Numbered from the stretch's first letter, positions 1 through 10,971 are shown. The stretch is 64,000 nucleotides of DNA from Burkholderia ambifaria AMMD (GCF_000203915.1 NC_008390.1:124001-188000); one strand, 5' to 3'. Numbers and translations are program-made. The notes: a model not told the origin generated them from the sequence alone.

Positions 1-1480
1 GCTGCGCGAACAGGCGGGCCGACGCCTCGAGCGTGTCGGCCGGCGCCGCGAGCATCGCGCGCAGCGCATCGAGCGCCGCGCGGATGCGCGGTTCGCCCGC
101 GCCGAGGTCGGTCAGTTCGGCGAGCAGCGCCGCGGCCGCGTCGGGTTCGCGCGACACCGCGCGCAGCACGTCGAGGCACATCACGTTGCCGGAGCCTTCC
201 CAGATCGAGTTGACCGGCGCTTCGCGGAACAGCCGCGCGATCGGGCCGTCGTCGACGTAGCCGTTGCCGCCGAACACCTCCATCACCTCGCCGGTCAGCT
301 CGACCGCGCGCTTGCAGACCCAGAACTTCGCGGCGGGCGTGACGATCCGTTTCCACGCGCGTTCGCGCGGCGAGTCGTCGCGTTCGAACGCGTCGGCGAG
401 CCGCATCGCGAGCGCGAGCGCGGCCTCGCTTTCGAGCGCGAGATCGGCGAGCACGGTGCGCATCAGCGGCTGCTCGGCGAGCGCGCGGCCGAACGCATGG
501 CGCTGGCGCGTGTACGCGATCGCCTGCACGACGCCCTGGCGCAGCATCGCCGCGCTGCCGAGCACGCAGCTCAGCCGCGTGTAGGTGGCCATCTCGATGA
601 TGGTCGGAATGCCGCGGCCTTCGTCGCCGAGCATGATGCCCCACGCGTCGTTCAGCTCGATCTCGCTGCTCGAGTTGCTGCGGTTGCCGACCTTGTTCTT
701 CAGCCGCTGGATCTCGACCGCGTTCTTCGTGCCGTCCGGCCGCCAGCGCGGCACGTAGAAGCACGACGGGCCACCGGCCTCGGTGCGCGCGACGACCAGG
801 TGCGCGTCGCACATCGGCGCGGAGAAGAACCACTTGTGGCCGCGCAGCCGGTATTCGCCGCCGCGCCCGCCCGCGCCGACGGCAGTCGCGAGCGTCGTGT
901 TCGCGCGCACGTCGGAGCCGCCCTGTTTCTCGGTCATCCCCATGCCGAACCAGATCGAGCGCTTGTCGGCGACCGGCACGTCGCGCGGATCGTAGTCGTC
1001 GCTGTACAGCTTGTCGCGCAGCAGGTTCCACAGCGCGGGCTCCTTCTGCAGCACCGGAATCGCGGCCTGCGTCATCGTCGCCGGGCACAGCGTGCCGGCC
1101 TCGATCTGGCCGTGCAGGTAGAAGCCGGCGGCGCTCGCGGCCCAGCGGCCGGGGCGCGTATCGCGGAACGGGAGCGACACGAAGCCTTCGTGGCGGTACA
1201 GGCCGAGCAGCGTGTGCCAGGCCGGATGGAAGTCGACGCGGTCGATGCGCCGGCCGCGCCGGTCGAACGCGTTCAGCTCCGGCGTGTGGCGGTTCGCTTC
1301 GTCGGCGAGCTGTGCGGTGTCGGCGCTGCCAAGGCGCGCGCCGTATGCGTCGAGCTGCGGCACGGCCCAGTCGGCGCCCGCGCGGGCCAGCGCGTCGCGC
1401 AGCGCGATGTCGGTGGCGAAGAGGTTATAGTCGACCAGTTCGTCGAACTGGTTCGTGACTGCATGGTTCGACTCGGTCAT
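1..1480 (-). CDS. AidB-type acyl-CoA dehydrogenase, C-terminus cut by window edge
   Basis: A flavin-dependent acyl-CoA dehydrogenase of the AidB/isovaleryl-CoA-dehydrogenase-like branch. The frame reads from ATG at 1480 down to base 1 with no stop, giving about 493 residues; AidB proteins are about 540, so some 50 C-terminal residues lie outside. The middle reads KNKVGNRSNSSSEIELNDAW, then GEGRGIPTIIEM-type sequence (GDEGRGIPTIIEM), both hallmarks of AidB rather than ordinary beta-oxidation enzymes. Further on are RQRHAFGRAL and FGGNGYVDD, the flavin and active-site segments of the superfamily. In E. coli AidB belongs to the adaptive response to DNA alkylation; the physiological substrate is unclear. 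A TetR-family gene is divergent 119 bp away and is the likely regulator. The family call is firm, the role is inference. Confidence 0.9.
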   Translation of the reverse strand, partial: MTESNHAVTNQFDELVDYNLFATDIALRDALARAGADWAVPQLDAYGARLGSADTAQLADEANRHTPELNAFDRRGRRIDRVDFHPAWHTLLGLYRHEGFVSLPFRDTRPGRWAASAAGFYLHGQIEAGTLCPATMTQAAIPVLQKEPALWNLLRDKLYSDDYDPRDVPVADKRSIWFGMGMTEKQGGSDVRANTTLATAVGAGGRGGEYRLRGHKWFFSAPMCDAHLVVARTEAGGPSCFYVPRWRPDGTKNAVEIQRLKNKVGNRSNSSSEIELNDAWGIMLGDEGRGIPTIIEMATYTRLSCVLGSAAMLRQGVVQAIAYTRQRHAFGRALAEQPLMRTVLADLALESEAALALAMRLADAFERDDSPRERAWKRIVTPAAKFWVCKRAVELTGEVMEVFGGNGYVDDGPIARLFREAPVNSIWEGSGNVMCLDVLRAVSREPDAAAALLAELTDLGAGEPRIRAALDALRAMLAAPADTLEASARLFAQ

Positions 1481-1599
1481 CGGGCTGTCTCCGGTCTCGT
1501 GCTTCGCGGTCTGCTGCGCGGGTGCCGTGCCACTGGCGATCGCGCGCCAGCGCCGGCTTCCGGTCAAACGTGTATCCGCTGAATTTCAGAGTAGCAAAT

Positions 1600-2268
1600 A
1601 TGCCGCCGCGACATGTTCAGGTTCCGGCGCCGCCCGGCCAGCCGGCGGCGCAACCCGCGCCCGCGTTGCGCCGCCGGCCGCGCCAGTCGCGCGCGCAGGC
1701 CACGTCCGACGCGCTTCAGCAGGCCTTCGTTCAGCTTTTGCTCGAGCGCGGCTACGCGAAGGCGACGATCCGCGAGATCGCGGCCGTCGCGGGCGTAAGC
1801 ATCGGCACCTTCTATGAATACTTCGGCGACAAGCAGAGCCTCGCCGCGCTGTGCATCCACCGGCGCGTGCAGGCGCTGGCAGACCGGCTGCGCGACGCGG
1901 CGCACGGCTTGGGCGGCGCGCCGCGCGCCGAACTCGCGGCCGCGCTGGTGGATGTGCAGGTCGATGCGATCGGCGCCGACGCCGCACTGTGGGGCGCTTT
2001 CTTCGCGCTGGAGCGGCAGGTGTCGCCGCTCGCTGCGTATCGCCGGCATTACGACGCGTATGTCGCGCTGTGGCGCGACGCGTTCGCGCAGGCCGCCGAT
2101 CCGCCGCCGGCCGCGCGGCTCGACGGGGTCGCCCGGATGGCGCATACGATCTGCTACGGCGGCGTGTCGCAGGCGCTGCTCACGCTCGGGCCCTCGCTCG
2201 ATTTCATCGCACTGCGCGCCGAGCTTCAGGCCGTGCTGCGCGCCTATCTGGCGGCCGCAGGCGAGTGA
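1600..2268 (+). CDS. TetR/AcrR family transcriptional regulator
   Basis: A 222-residue one-component repressor. After a Pro/Ala/Arg-rich leader of about 25 residues comes the TetR helix-turn-helix: LLERGYAKATIREIAAVAGV followed by SIGTFYEYFGDK, the recognition-helix signature. The C-terminal ligand domain is alpha-helical and has no recognisable ligand signature. I chose the ATG at 1600 because it gives a normal N-terminus; an upstream in-frame start at 1522 would only add unrelated Arg-rich sequence. It is divergent from the AidB-type acyl-CoA dehydrogenase gene, so control of that gene and of itself is the simplest reading. The ligand may be an acyl-CoA, but nothing in the sequence shows it. 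Confidence 0.88.
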   Translation: MPPRHVQVPAPPGQPAAQPAPALRRRPRQSRAQATSDALQQAFVQLLLERGYAKATIREIAAVAGVSIGTFYEYFGDKQSLAALCIHRRVQALADRLRDAAHGLGGAPRAELAAALVDVQVDAIGADAALWGAFFALERQVSPLAAYRRHYDAYVALWRDAFAQAADPPPAARLDGVARMAHTICYGGVSQALLTLGPSLDFIALRAELQAVLRAYLAAAGE

Positions 2269-2500
2269 TGCGCGCGGCGGCCACACGGCCCTAGGGGTAA
2301 TGCCTGATTCGCATGCGTGGCCGGCGGCACCACGGTGGCGTCGCGCCTTTCTGCTGCAGGGCCATGAGAAAAATGCATGGCCTCCATGACGAACTTTCGG
2401 TTGTCCACGGTTATTGGCTCGGGCTAAATCATCCCGCATGAGCCGGGCCGCGCGCGTTGCGTTGCGCGGGCCAGCCGAAAGGACATCAGAAGGAGGAGTC

Positions 2501-3655
2501 ATGCGAAGCGCCACCACGCCTCGTTCGAAACTGCCGGACGTCGGGACGACGATCTTCACGGTGATCGGCCAGCTTGCCGCGCAGCACGATGCGCTGAACC
2601 TGTCGCAGGGCGCGCCGAATTTCGCGCCCGATCCGGCGCTCGTCGAGGGCGTCGCGCGCGCGATGCGCGACGGCCACAACCAGTACGCGCCGATGGCCGG
2701 CCTCGCGTCGCTGCGCGAGCGGCTCGCGGAGAAGACCGAGGCGCTGTACGGCACGCGCTACGACCCGGGCACCGAGATCACGGTGATCGCGAGCGCGAGC
2801 GAAGGGCTCTACGCGGCGATCAGCGCGCTCGTGCATCCGGGCGACGAAGTGATCTATTTCGAGCCGTCGTTCGACAGCTATGCGCCGATCGTGCGGATGC
2901 AGGGCGCGACGCCGGTCGCGATCAAGCTGTCGTCCGGGCATTTCCGCGTGAACTGGGACGAAGTGGCCGCGGCGATCACGCCGCGCACGCGGATGATCAT
3001 CGTCAACACGCCGCACAACCCGACCGCGACGGTGTTTTCCGCCGACGATCTCGAACGGCTCGCGCAGCTCACGCGCGATACCGACATCGTGGTGTTGTCC
3101 GACGAAGTCTACGAGCACGTCGTGTTCGACGGCGCGCAGCACCAGAGCGTCGCGCGTCATCGCGCGCTGGCCGAGCGCAGCGTGATCGTGTCGTCGTTCG
3201 GCAAGTCGTTCCACGTGACGGGCTGGCGGGTCGGTCATTGCCTCGCACCGGCCGAGCTGATGGGCGAGATCCGCAAGGTGCACCAATTCATGGTGTTCTC
3301 GGCCGATACGCCGATGCAGGTCGCGTTCGCGGAGATCCTCGCGCGGCCCGACAGCTATCTCGGCCTGTCGGCGTTCTACCAGGCCAAGCGCGACCTGCTC
3401 GCGCGCGAGCTGGCCGATTCGCGCTTCGAGCTGCTGCCGAGCGAAGGCTCGTTCTTCATGCTCGCGCGGTTCCGGCACTTCTCGGACGAGCGCGACAGCG
3501 ACTTCGTGCTGCGCCTGATCCGCGATGCGCGCGTCGCGACGATTCCGCTGTCGGCGTTCTATGCCGACGGCACCGACGCGGGCGTGATTCGCCTCAGTTT
3601 CTCGAAGGACGACGCGACGCTGATCGAAGGCGCGCGGCGGTTGCGGTCGCTGTAA
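2501..3655 (+). CDS. Methionine-type PLP aminotransferase (YbdL-like)
   Basis: A fold-type I, class I/II pyridoxal-phosphate aminotransferase of 384 residues, close to E. coli YbdL (386), which transaminates methionine and other bulky amino acids with 2-oxo acids. The Schiff-base lysine is K235 in SSFGKSFHVTGWRVG, which matches the YbdL-type motif. Other PLP-site elements are NTPHNPTA (near residue 170) and LSDEVYEHVVFDG (near 200). The ATG at 2501 follows a strong AGGAGGAG ribosome site at 2490-2497. An upstream in-frame start at 2414 would precede that site and lacks support. The next gene downstream is an amino-acid-binding protein, suggesting amino-acid uptake and deamination together. 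Substrate preference is inferred. Confidence 0.9.
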   Translation: MRSATTPRSKLPDVGTTIFTVIGQLAAQHDALNLSQGAPNFAPDPALVEGVARAMRDGHNQYAPMAGLASLRERLAEKTEALYGTRYDPGTEITVIASASEGLYAAISALVHPGDEVIYFEPSFDSYAPIVRMQGATPVAIKLSSGHFRVNWDEVAAAITPRTRMIIVNTPHNPTATVFSADDLERLAQLTRDTDIVVLSDEVYEHVVFDGAQHQSVARHRALAERSVIVSSFGKSFHVTGWRVGHCLAPAELMGEIRKVHQFMVFSADTPMQVAFAEILARPDSYLGLSAFYQAKRDLLARELADSRFELLPSEGSFFMLARFRHFSDERDSDFVLRLIRDARVATIPLSAFYADGTDAGVIRLSFSKDDATLIEGARRLRSL

Positions 3656-3658
3656 ATC

Positions 3659-3674
3659 GCGGGCGCGAGCCCGC
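3659..3674. terminator. Short GC-rich hairpin after the aminotransferase gene
   Basis: A perfect 6-bp stem (GCGGGC / GCCCGC) with a GCGA tetraloop starts 4 bp after the aminotransferase stop. No U-tract follows, so it may only stabilise the transcript 3' end or weaken read-through into the binding-protein gene. Functional status is uncertain. Confidence 0.3.
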
Positions 3675-3771
3675 ACCCAAGCAGGCGACATGTACGTCGC
3701 ACCGAAGGCCACGGATGGGACCGGAGCACGCGCCGAAGCGCGGCGCCGGTCGACAAGTCAGGAGATTCACG

Positions 3772-4560
3772 ATGAAGCACGGACACACCCTGAAACTCGC
3801 GTTCGCACTCGCATGCGCGCTCGGCGCCGGTGCGGCGTTCGCCGACGGCCAGACCCTGCGTTTCGGCCTGGAGGCGCAATACCCGCCGTTCGAATCGAAG
3901 GCGCCGAACGGCGACCTGCAGGGCTTCGACATCGACGTCGGCAACGCCGTTTGCCAGAGCGCGAAGCTGTCGTGCAAGTGGGTCGAGACGTCGTTCGACG
4001 GATTGATTCCCGCGCTCAAAGGTCGCAAGTTCGACGCGATCAACTCGGCGATGAATGCGACCGAACAGCGGCGTCAGGCGATCGACTTCACGACGATCAT
4101 CTACCGCGTGCCGACGCAACTGATCGCGCGCACCGGCAGCGGCCTGCTGCCGACGCCGGAATCGCTGAAGGGCAAGCGCGTCGGCGTGCTGCAGGCGTCG
4201 ATCCAGGAAACCTACGCGAAGGCGCACTGGGAGCCGGCCGGCGTGTCGATCGTCGCGTACCAGGACCAGAACCAGGCGTACGCGGATCTCGTGGCGGGCC
4301 GCGTCGACGCGACGCTGGTGCTCGCGCCGGCCGGCCAGCGCGGCTTCCTGTCCCGTCCGGACGGCAAGGGCTTCGCGTTCGTCGGGCAGCCGGTGCGCGA
4401 CGACAAGATTCTCGGCAGCGGGATCGCGTTCGGCCTGCGCAAGGGCGACGACGCGCTGAAGGCGAAGCTCGATGCGGCGATCGACAAGCTGAAGGCGGAC
4501 GGCACGGTGAAGTCGCTCGGCCAGAAGTACTTCGGCGACATCGACATTTCTACCCGGTAA
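3772..4560 (+). CDS. Periplasmic amino-acid ABC transporter substrate-binding protein
   Basis: A 262-residue family 3 solute-binding protein of the Lys/Arg/Orn/His type. A signal peptide with hydrophobic core LAFALACALGAG ends at AFA, cleaved before D25. The mature start DGQTLRFGLEAQYPPFESK and the GFDIDVGNAVC segment are the classic beta-1 and ligand-loop motifs of polar amino-acid binders. LKGRKFDAINSAMNATEQRR carries the Arg/Thr contacts usual in this group. The ATG at 3772 follows AGGAG at 3760-3764. No permease or ATPase gene lies nearby, so it must use a transporter encoded elsewhere. It sits 11 bp upstream of the FAD dehydrogenase gene and is probably cotranscribed with it. Confidence 0.9.
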   Translation: MKHGHTLKLAFALACALGAGAAFADGQTLRFGLEAQYPPFESKAPNGDLQGFDIDVGNAVCQSAKLSCKWVETSFDGLIPALKGRKFDAINSAMNATEQRRQAIDFTTIIYRVPTQLIARTGSGLLPTPESLKGKRVGVLQASIQETYAKAHWEPAGVSIVAYQDQNQAYADLVAGRVDATLVLAPAGQRGFLSRPDGKGFAFVGQPVRDDKILGSGIAFGLRKGDDALKAKLDAAIDKLKADGTVKSLGQKYFGDIDISTR

Positions 4561-4571
4561 GCGGGCGCGCG

Positions 4572-5993
4572 ATGCAGAGCTTCGATACGGCTGCGGGGAA
4601 AAGCGGTTGCGGCGCGGCGGACGACGCGCTCGAGGCGGCGCTCGTCGCCGGCCTGGGCGACGCACTCGTCACGCGGGCGGCCGACATCGATCCGCACTAC
4701 TTCACCGCGTACAACGAGCCGGCCGGCGTGCGGCCGCGCGCGCTGGTGCGGCCGCGCAGCGTCGACGACGTGTCACGCGCGCTTGCGCTGTGCACGCGGC
4801 TCGGGCAGCCGGTCGTGCCGCAGGGCGGCCTCACGGGGCTCGCGCGCGGCGCGGTCGCGCTGGGCGGCGAGGTCGTGCTGTCGCTGGAACGTTTCGCCGG
4901 CGTCGAAGCAATCGACGCGGCGGCAGGGACGATGACGGTGCGCGCCGGGACGCCACTGCAGACTGTGCAGGAAGCGGCGGATGCGGCGGGCTTCACGTTC
5001 GGTGTGGATCTCGGCGCACGCGGTTCGTGCCAGATCGGCGGCATGCTCGCGACCAACGCGGGCGGCACGCGCGCGATCCGCTACGGCATGATGCGCGAGC
5101 AGGTGCTCGGCCTCGAGGCGGTGCTGGCCGACGGCACCGTGGTGTCGTCGATGAACCGGATGCTGAAGAACAACGCGGGCTACGACCTGAAGCAGCTGTT
5201 CATCGGCAGCGAAGGCACGCTCGGCGTCGTCACGCGCGCGGTGCTGCGGCTGCATCCCAAGCTCGGCGCGCCGGCGACCGCGCTCTGCCGGGTGCATGGC
5301 TACGATGCCGTCGTCGCGTTGTGGGATCGCATGCGCGCGCTACCGGAGATCGTCAGTTTCGAAGCGATGTGGCCGGCTTTCTATGACTACGTCGCGCGTC
5401 ATACGCCCGGCGTGGTCGCGCCGTTCGCGGGCGACGGCAGCTTCGCGGTACTGATCGAGTGCGCGACGAGCGCCCCGCGCGGCGATGCGCGCGAGGCGCT
5501 GGAAACCGCGCTCGCGGATGCGCTCGACATGGGACTCGTCGACGATGCCGCGCTGGCGACCTCGGAGCGGCAGGCGCGTGACCTGTGGACATTGCGCGAG
5601 GGCCTCGCAATCGATGCGCTGCCGCATCTGGTGAACTTCGACGTGAGCCTGCCGACCGGCGAACTCGGCCTGTTCGCCGAGCGCTGCGAAGCGGCATTGC
5701 GCGCGCTTTGGCCCGATATCGTGTGTCTGTGCTTCGGCCACGTCGGTGACGGCAACGTGCATATCGGCGTATCGCTCGCCGACATGCGCGACACGGATGC
5801 CGACGCGATCGATCGGTGCGTGTATGCGGTTGTCCGCGAGATGGGCGGCTCGGTGTCGGCGGAGCACGGCATCGGCATGCTCAAGCGAGCCTATCTCGGC
5901 CACACGCGCGGCGAAGCCGAAATCGGCCTGATGCGGCGCCTGAAGGCCGCGCTCGATCCCGCAGGCCTACTCAATCCCGGCAAGGTGCTTTGA
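4572..5993 (+). CDS. GlcD/D-2-hydroxyacid-type FAD-linked dehydrogenase
   Basis: A 473-residue FAD-dependent dehydrogenase of the VAO/PCMH superfamily (GlcD, D-lactate and D-2-hydroxyglutarate dehydrogenase group). The N-terminal FAD-binding domain has PQGGLTGLARGA and SCQIGGMLATNAGGTRAIRYG. The C-terminal FAD-oxidase domain has GHVGDGNVHIG and EHGIG, the conserved His/Glu elements near the active site, and ends LNPGKVL as full-length members do. It would oxidise a D-2-hydroxy acid and pass electrons to the respiratory chain. Starting 11 bp after the binding protein, it may handle a 2-hydroxy acid derived from the 2-oxo acid made by the upstream aminotransferase; that link is inference. Exact substrate is not readable. 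Confidence 0.88.
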   Translation: MQSFDTAAGKSGCGAADDALEAALVAGLGDALVTRAADIDPHYFTAYNEPAGVRPRALVRPRSVDDVSRALALCTRLGQPVVPQGGLTGLARGAVALGGEVVLSLERFAGVEAIDAAAGTMTVRAGTPLQTVQEAADAAGFTFGVDLGARGSCQIGGMLATNAGGTRAIRYGMMREQVLGLEAVLADGTVVSSMNRMLKNNAGYDLKQLFIGSEGTLGVVTRAVLRLHPKLGAPATALCRVHGYDAVVALWDRMRALPEIVSFEAMWPAFYDYVARHTPGVVAPFAGDGSFAVLIECATSAPRGDAREALETALADALDMGLVDDAALATSERQARDLWTLREGLAIDALPHLVNFDVSLPTGELGLFAERCEAALRALWPDIVCLCFGHVGDGNVHIGVSLADMRDTDADAIDRCVYAVVREMGGSVSAEHGIGMLKRAYLGHTRGEAEIGLMRRLKAALDPAGLLNPGKVL

Positions 5994-6019
5994 GCGGCGC
6001 GAGCCGAGGGTGATGCGCG

Positions 6020-6592
6020 TCAGACGTCGACCCAGCGCAGCGCGCCGATCTTCAGGTGTTCGACGACGCTGCGGGCCCAGTCGAGCTCCGCGTTGAGCAG
6101 CACGAGCGCATGCTCGTTCTGCAGCAGGAACAGGCGCGGCACCTGGTCGTTCTGCGCGGCGTTGCGCAGCGACTCGAGACGTTCGCGCTCAGCTTCGAGC
6201 GCGGCGATACGGCGCTCGAGTTGGTGGCGAGCGTCCTCCGCGTCGAGCAGCGGCAGGAATGCAAGGCCGGCGCCGAACGCCGGAAACTCGCGCGCAGGCT
6301 CCGCGAGCAGCGCATGCAGCCACGCCTGGCCGGCCGTGTGCCCGGCCTCGGTCAGCGTGTACAGCGTGCGCTCGGGAAACGCGCCATCGCGCTCGGTGTC
6401 GTGCACGGCGATCAGTCCGTCGCGCAGCAGACGGTCGATCGTCTGGTAGAGGCTCGTGCGCTGCCGCACGTTGACGACTTCGTCGTAGCCGCGCGCCTTC
6501 AACTGCTGCAGCATCCCGTACGGATGCATCGGCGTTTCGGTGAGCGTCGCGAGGACCGCGAGGGCGAGCGGAGACGGGCGGCTCGATGTCAT
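6020..6592 (-). CDS. PadR family transcriptional regulator
   Basis: A 190-residue PadR-family repressor. The N-terminal winged helix reads LAVLATLTETPMHPYGMLQQLKARG, followed by QRTSLYQTIDRLLRDGLIAVH and the wing RTLYTLTEAGHTAG, all standard PadR signatures. The C-terminal half (about 105-190) is helical with a coiled-coil stretch ERRIAALEAERERLESLRNA used for dimerisation. PadR regulators usually sit beside the gene they control, but neighbours here are the GlcD-like gene (convergent) and cadR. A CTAGT-type palindrome just upstream of its start suggests autoregulation. The inducer and any further targets are unknown. Confidence 0.88.
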   Translation of the reverse strand: MTSSRPSPLALAVLATLTETPMHPYGMLQQLKARGYDEVVNVRQRTSLYQTIDRLLRDGLIAVHDTERDGAFPERTLYTLTEAGHTAGQAWLHALLAEPAREFPAFGAGLAFLPLLDAEDARHQLERRIAALEAERERLESLRNAAQNDQVPRLFLLQNEHALVLLNAELDWARSVVEHLKIGALRWVDV

Positions 6593-6605
6593 GAATAGTT
6601 GTTTT

Positions 6606-6638
6606 ATACCTAGTAAGAATATGACTAGTATTAACTAG
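6606..6638. promoter_or_regulatory. Probable PadR operator with CTAGT repeats
   Basis: The 68-bp gap upstream of padR is AT-rich, unlike its surroundings. It contains the inverted repeat CTAGT-ATTA-ACTAG at 6625-6638 and a further copy, ATACCTAGT, at 6606-6614, which pairs with ACTAGTAT at 6624-6631 with one bulged base. On the minus strand TATAAA lies inside this region and may be the -10 of padR. Three spaced half-sites over a promoter fit an autorepressor site. This is seen in the sequence; binding is inference. Confidence 0.55.
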
Positions 6639-6660
6639 ACCATCATATTCCACAAGGGTT

Positions 6661-7092
6661 TCAGCCGAGGTGCGAGCGCTTCGCGGCCGGCGCGACGGTT
6701 TCCATCGTCGCCAGACCATGCACGATTCCGCAATCCTCCACCGAATGTTCGCCGACGCACTGGCGGCGCAATTCGGTGAGCTGGTCGCGTAGATGCGTCA
6801 GTTCGGCGAGGCGCGCATCGACGTGGCCGATGTGCTCGTCGAGCAGCGAGTTGACCGAATCGCACGGGTCGGCCGGCGTGTCGGTGAGTTGCAGCAGCGT
6901 GCGGATTTCGTCGTGCGCCATGTCGAGCGCGCGGCAGTTGCGGATGAAGCGCAGCCGTTCGACGTGCACGTCGGTGTAGTTGCGGTAGTTCGCATCGGTG
7001 CGCTCCGCATCGGGCATCAGCCCCTCCCGCTCGTAGAAGCGGATCGTTTCGGGCGTGCAGCGGGCCGCCTTGGCCAATTCGCCGATCTTCAT
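6661..7092 (-). CDS. cadR: Cd(II)/Pb(II)/Zn(II)-responsive MerR-family regulator CadR
   Basis: A 143-residue MerR-family metal sensor. The N-terminal winged HTH is MKIGELAKAARCTPETIRFY followed by EREGLMPDAERTDANYRNY. A long dimerisation helix follows, and the metal-binding loop holds C77 (PADPCDS), C112 and C121 (RRQCVGEHSVEDCGIVHG), the cysteine arrangement of CadR/PbrR proteins that sense Cd, Pb or Zn. A His also lies in the last segment. It is divergent from the cadA-type ATPase gene and would bind the stretched promoter between them, bending it to an active form when metal binds. Family call is firm; which metal dominates cannot be told. Confidence 0.92.
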   Translation of the reverse strand: MKIGELAKAARCTPETIRFYEREGLMPDAERTDANYRNYTDVHVERLRFIRNCRALDMAHDEIRTLLQLTDTPADPCDSVNSLLDEHIGHVDARLAELTHLRDQLTELRRQCVGEHSVEDCGIVHGLATMETVAPAAKRSHLG

Positions 7093-7112
7093 GGCTTTCT
7101 CCGTTGCAAGGG

Positions 7113-7143
7113 TTGACCTTGTAGTGGCTTCAGGGTGTTAACT
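7113..7143 (+). promoter_or_regulatory. MerR/CadR-type promoter of the cation ATPase with 19-bp spacer
   Basis: The -35 TTGACC (7113-7118) and -10 TTAACT (7138-7143) are separated by 19 bp instead of 17. The spacer carries the dyad ACCTTGTAG / CTTCAGGGT, the operator form used by CadR, PbrR and ZntR. Such overlong spacers are the hallmark of promoters that MerR-type activators untwist. The predicted start of transcription falls near 7150, upstream of the ATG at 7174. Confidence 0.85.
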
Positions 7144-7173
7144 CTACACCGTCAAGCCATAGAGGAGGTTGTC

Positions 7174-9852
<2,679 letters not shown>

Positions 9853-9862
9853 GGCGCGGGTG

Positions 9863-10246
9863 ATGAGCTTTCTTAAACGGATCCTAGGCGGCCACGGGCG
9901 TGGTCATGGCGGCGGACACGGTGGTGGTGGCCATGGCGACGGGCATCATGGCGGAGCGGGCCGGGAAGGCCACGACGGCCACGACGGCCACGACGGCCAC
10001 GATGCGCGCGGCCGCGACCGTCACGGCTGGGGCTGGCAGCCGTCGGCCGATGCGCAGGGCAGTCCGGGCGGCAACGTGCCGCTGCGCCAGCTCGCCTGCG
10101 CGGGCTGCGGCGCGATCAACGCGGCGGATGCGCGTTTCTGTGCGCAGTGCGGCGCATCACAGCGCGGCAACGCGTGCAGCCGCTGCCACGCGGCGCTGGC
10201 CGCCGACGCGCGCTTCTGTCCGAACTGCGGGACGCAGGCCGGGTAA
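9863..10246 (+). CDS. Small His-rich double zinc-ribbon protein
   Basis: A 127-residue protein beginning 10 bp after the cation ATPase, so probably translated from the same mRNA. Residues 10 to about 55 are Gly/His-rich, including four GHD units encoded by a 9-bp DNA repeat near 9970. The C-terminal half has two zinc ribbons: CAGCGAINAADARFCAQCG and CSRCHAALAADARFCPNCG, each with two CxxC pairs. There is no signal peptide or clear membrane helix, so it is probably cytosolic. Placement after cadA and the shared His-rich character suggest metal buffering or delivery, but no function is established. GTG at 9860 precedes ATG 9863 in frame; either could start. Confidence 0.75.
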   Translation: MSFLKRILGGHGRGHGGGHGGGGHGDGHHGGAGREGHDGHDGHDGHDARGRDRHGWGWQPSADAQGSPGGNVPLRQLACAGCGAINAADARFCAQCGASQRGNACSRCHAALAADARFCPNCGTQAG

Positions 10247-10343
10247 GGCTCGCTCGCGGGGTTTGTTCCCGGCGTGACAGCCGATTTCGACGACGGCATG
10301 GCGCCTGTAACGGCCCTAATGTCGCAACGGGGCGCTGGCTCGC

Positions 10344-10470
10344 GCTCGACAGCTCGACAGCTCGACAGCTCCACGGACCGACGGACCGACGGACCGAACG
10401 CCCGAACGCCAGAACGCCAGAACGCCAGAACGCCAGAACGCCAGAACGCCAGAACGCCAGAACGCCAGAA
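10344..10470. repeat. Compound 8-bp minisatellite (three adjacent repeat families)
   Basis: Three different 8-bp units follow one another: GCTCGACA three times (10344-10367), GGACCGAC about three times (10375-10397) and GAACGCCA/C nine times (10396-10467) plus a partial unit. The array fills the space between the zinc-ribbon gene and the convergent GyrI-like gene. Burkholderia genomes carry similar 8- and 9-bp variable-number repeats that differ between strains. An 8-bp unit would cause frameshifts in coding DNA, which fits its intergenic location. Confidence 0.92.
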
Positions 10471-10491
10471 TCCCCGCCCCCAGCCCGCCGA

Positions 10492-10971
10492 TCAACGCAG
10501 CGGCAAATGAATCTCGGTGCGCAGGTCGGCCGGCGCCGCATCCATCGGGGTATTCAGATACAGCTCGAACGGCGGCGCGTCGGCGGCTTCGCGGCCCGAG
10601 TGACGCAGCCAGTCGCCGTACAGCCACTGGTAGGCCGCCTTCAGGTCCGCATAGGGTCCCGTATGCATCAGCACCGCATACTCGCCACCGGCGACCGTCA
10701 CGCGCTCGACGGGCGGCGTCGGCTCGACATCCGGCGCGCCGTCGGCCGGCACGAAGCACGCTTTCGCGCGCAATTGCGCTTGCGGCGTGGTATCGGGATC
10801 GTCGTAGAAGATCCCGATCATCTTCGCGCCGGGGCCGATCAGCCCGTGCTGCGCGACCCACGCGCCGATCTGCCCGAACGCGTCGCCGATCTTCAGGTAC
10901 GCGCCCGTATGCGGCACCGCATAACCGCGCAGTTCCGGCAGCCGCCGGATCTCGACTTGATGCCTGAACAT
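10492..10971 (-). CDS. GyrI-like (SbmC/Rob C-terminal-like) small-molecule-binding protein
   Basis: A 159-residue cytosolic protein with the GyrI-like/SHS2 effector-binding fold. It starts MFRHQVEIRRLPELRGYAVP, has GAKMIGIFYDDPDTTP and CFVPADGAP in the middle, and ends VERVTVAGGEYAVLMHTGPY then WLYGDWLRHSGREAADAPPFELYLN, the usual paired repeats of this family. Such domains bind organic molecules; some members inhibit DNA gyrase (SbmC) or hydrolyse cyclopropanoid toxins. It has no DNA-binding domain. The ATG at 10971 is preceded (minus strand) by AGGAAG. An in-frame extension to 11196 encodes unlikely Arg/Gly-rich sequence and is not adopted. The neighbouring mscS-like gene is divergent, 418 bp away. 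Confidence 0.82.
   Translation of the reverse strand: MFRHQVEIRRLPELRGYAVPHTGAYLKIGDAFGQIGAWVAQHGLIGPGAKMIGIFYDDPDTTPQAQLRAKACFVPADGAPDVEPTPPVERVTVAGGEYAVLMHTGPYADLKAAYQWLYGDWLRHSGREAADAPPFELYLNTPMDAAPADLRTEIHLPLR

Noticed and set aside
497..1582. Long open frame opposite the AidB-type gene
   Set aside because: It is a reverse-complement shadow of a strongly biased GC-rich gene and has no family signature.
7135..7173. Upstream start for the cation ATPase
   Set aside because: This codon lies within the CadR-type promoter, ahead of the expected transcription start.
10344..10470. CRISPR array or replication iterons
   Set aside because: 8-bp units without spacers, no cas genes or rep-protein gene adjacent; a minisatellite explains it.
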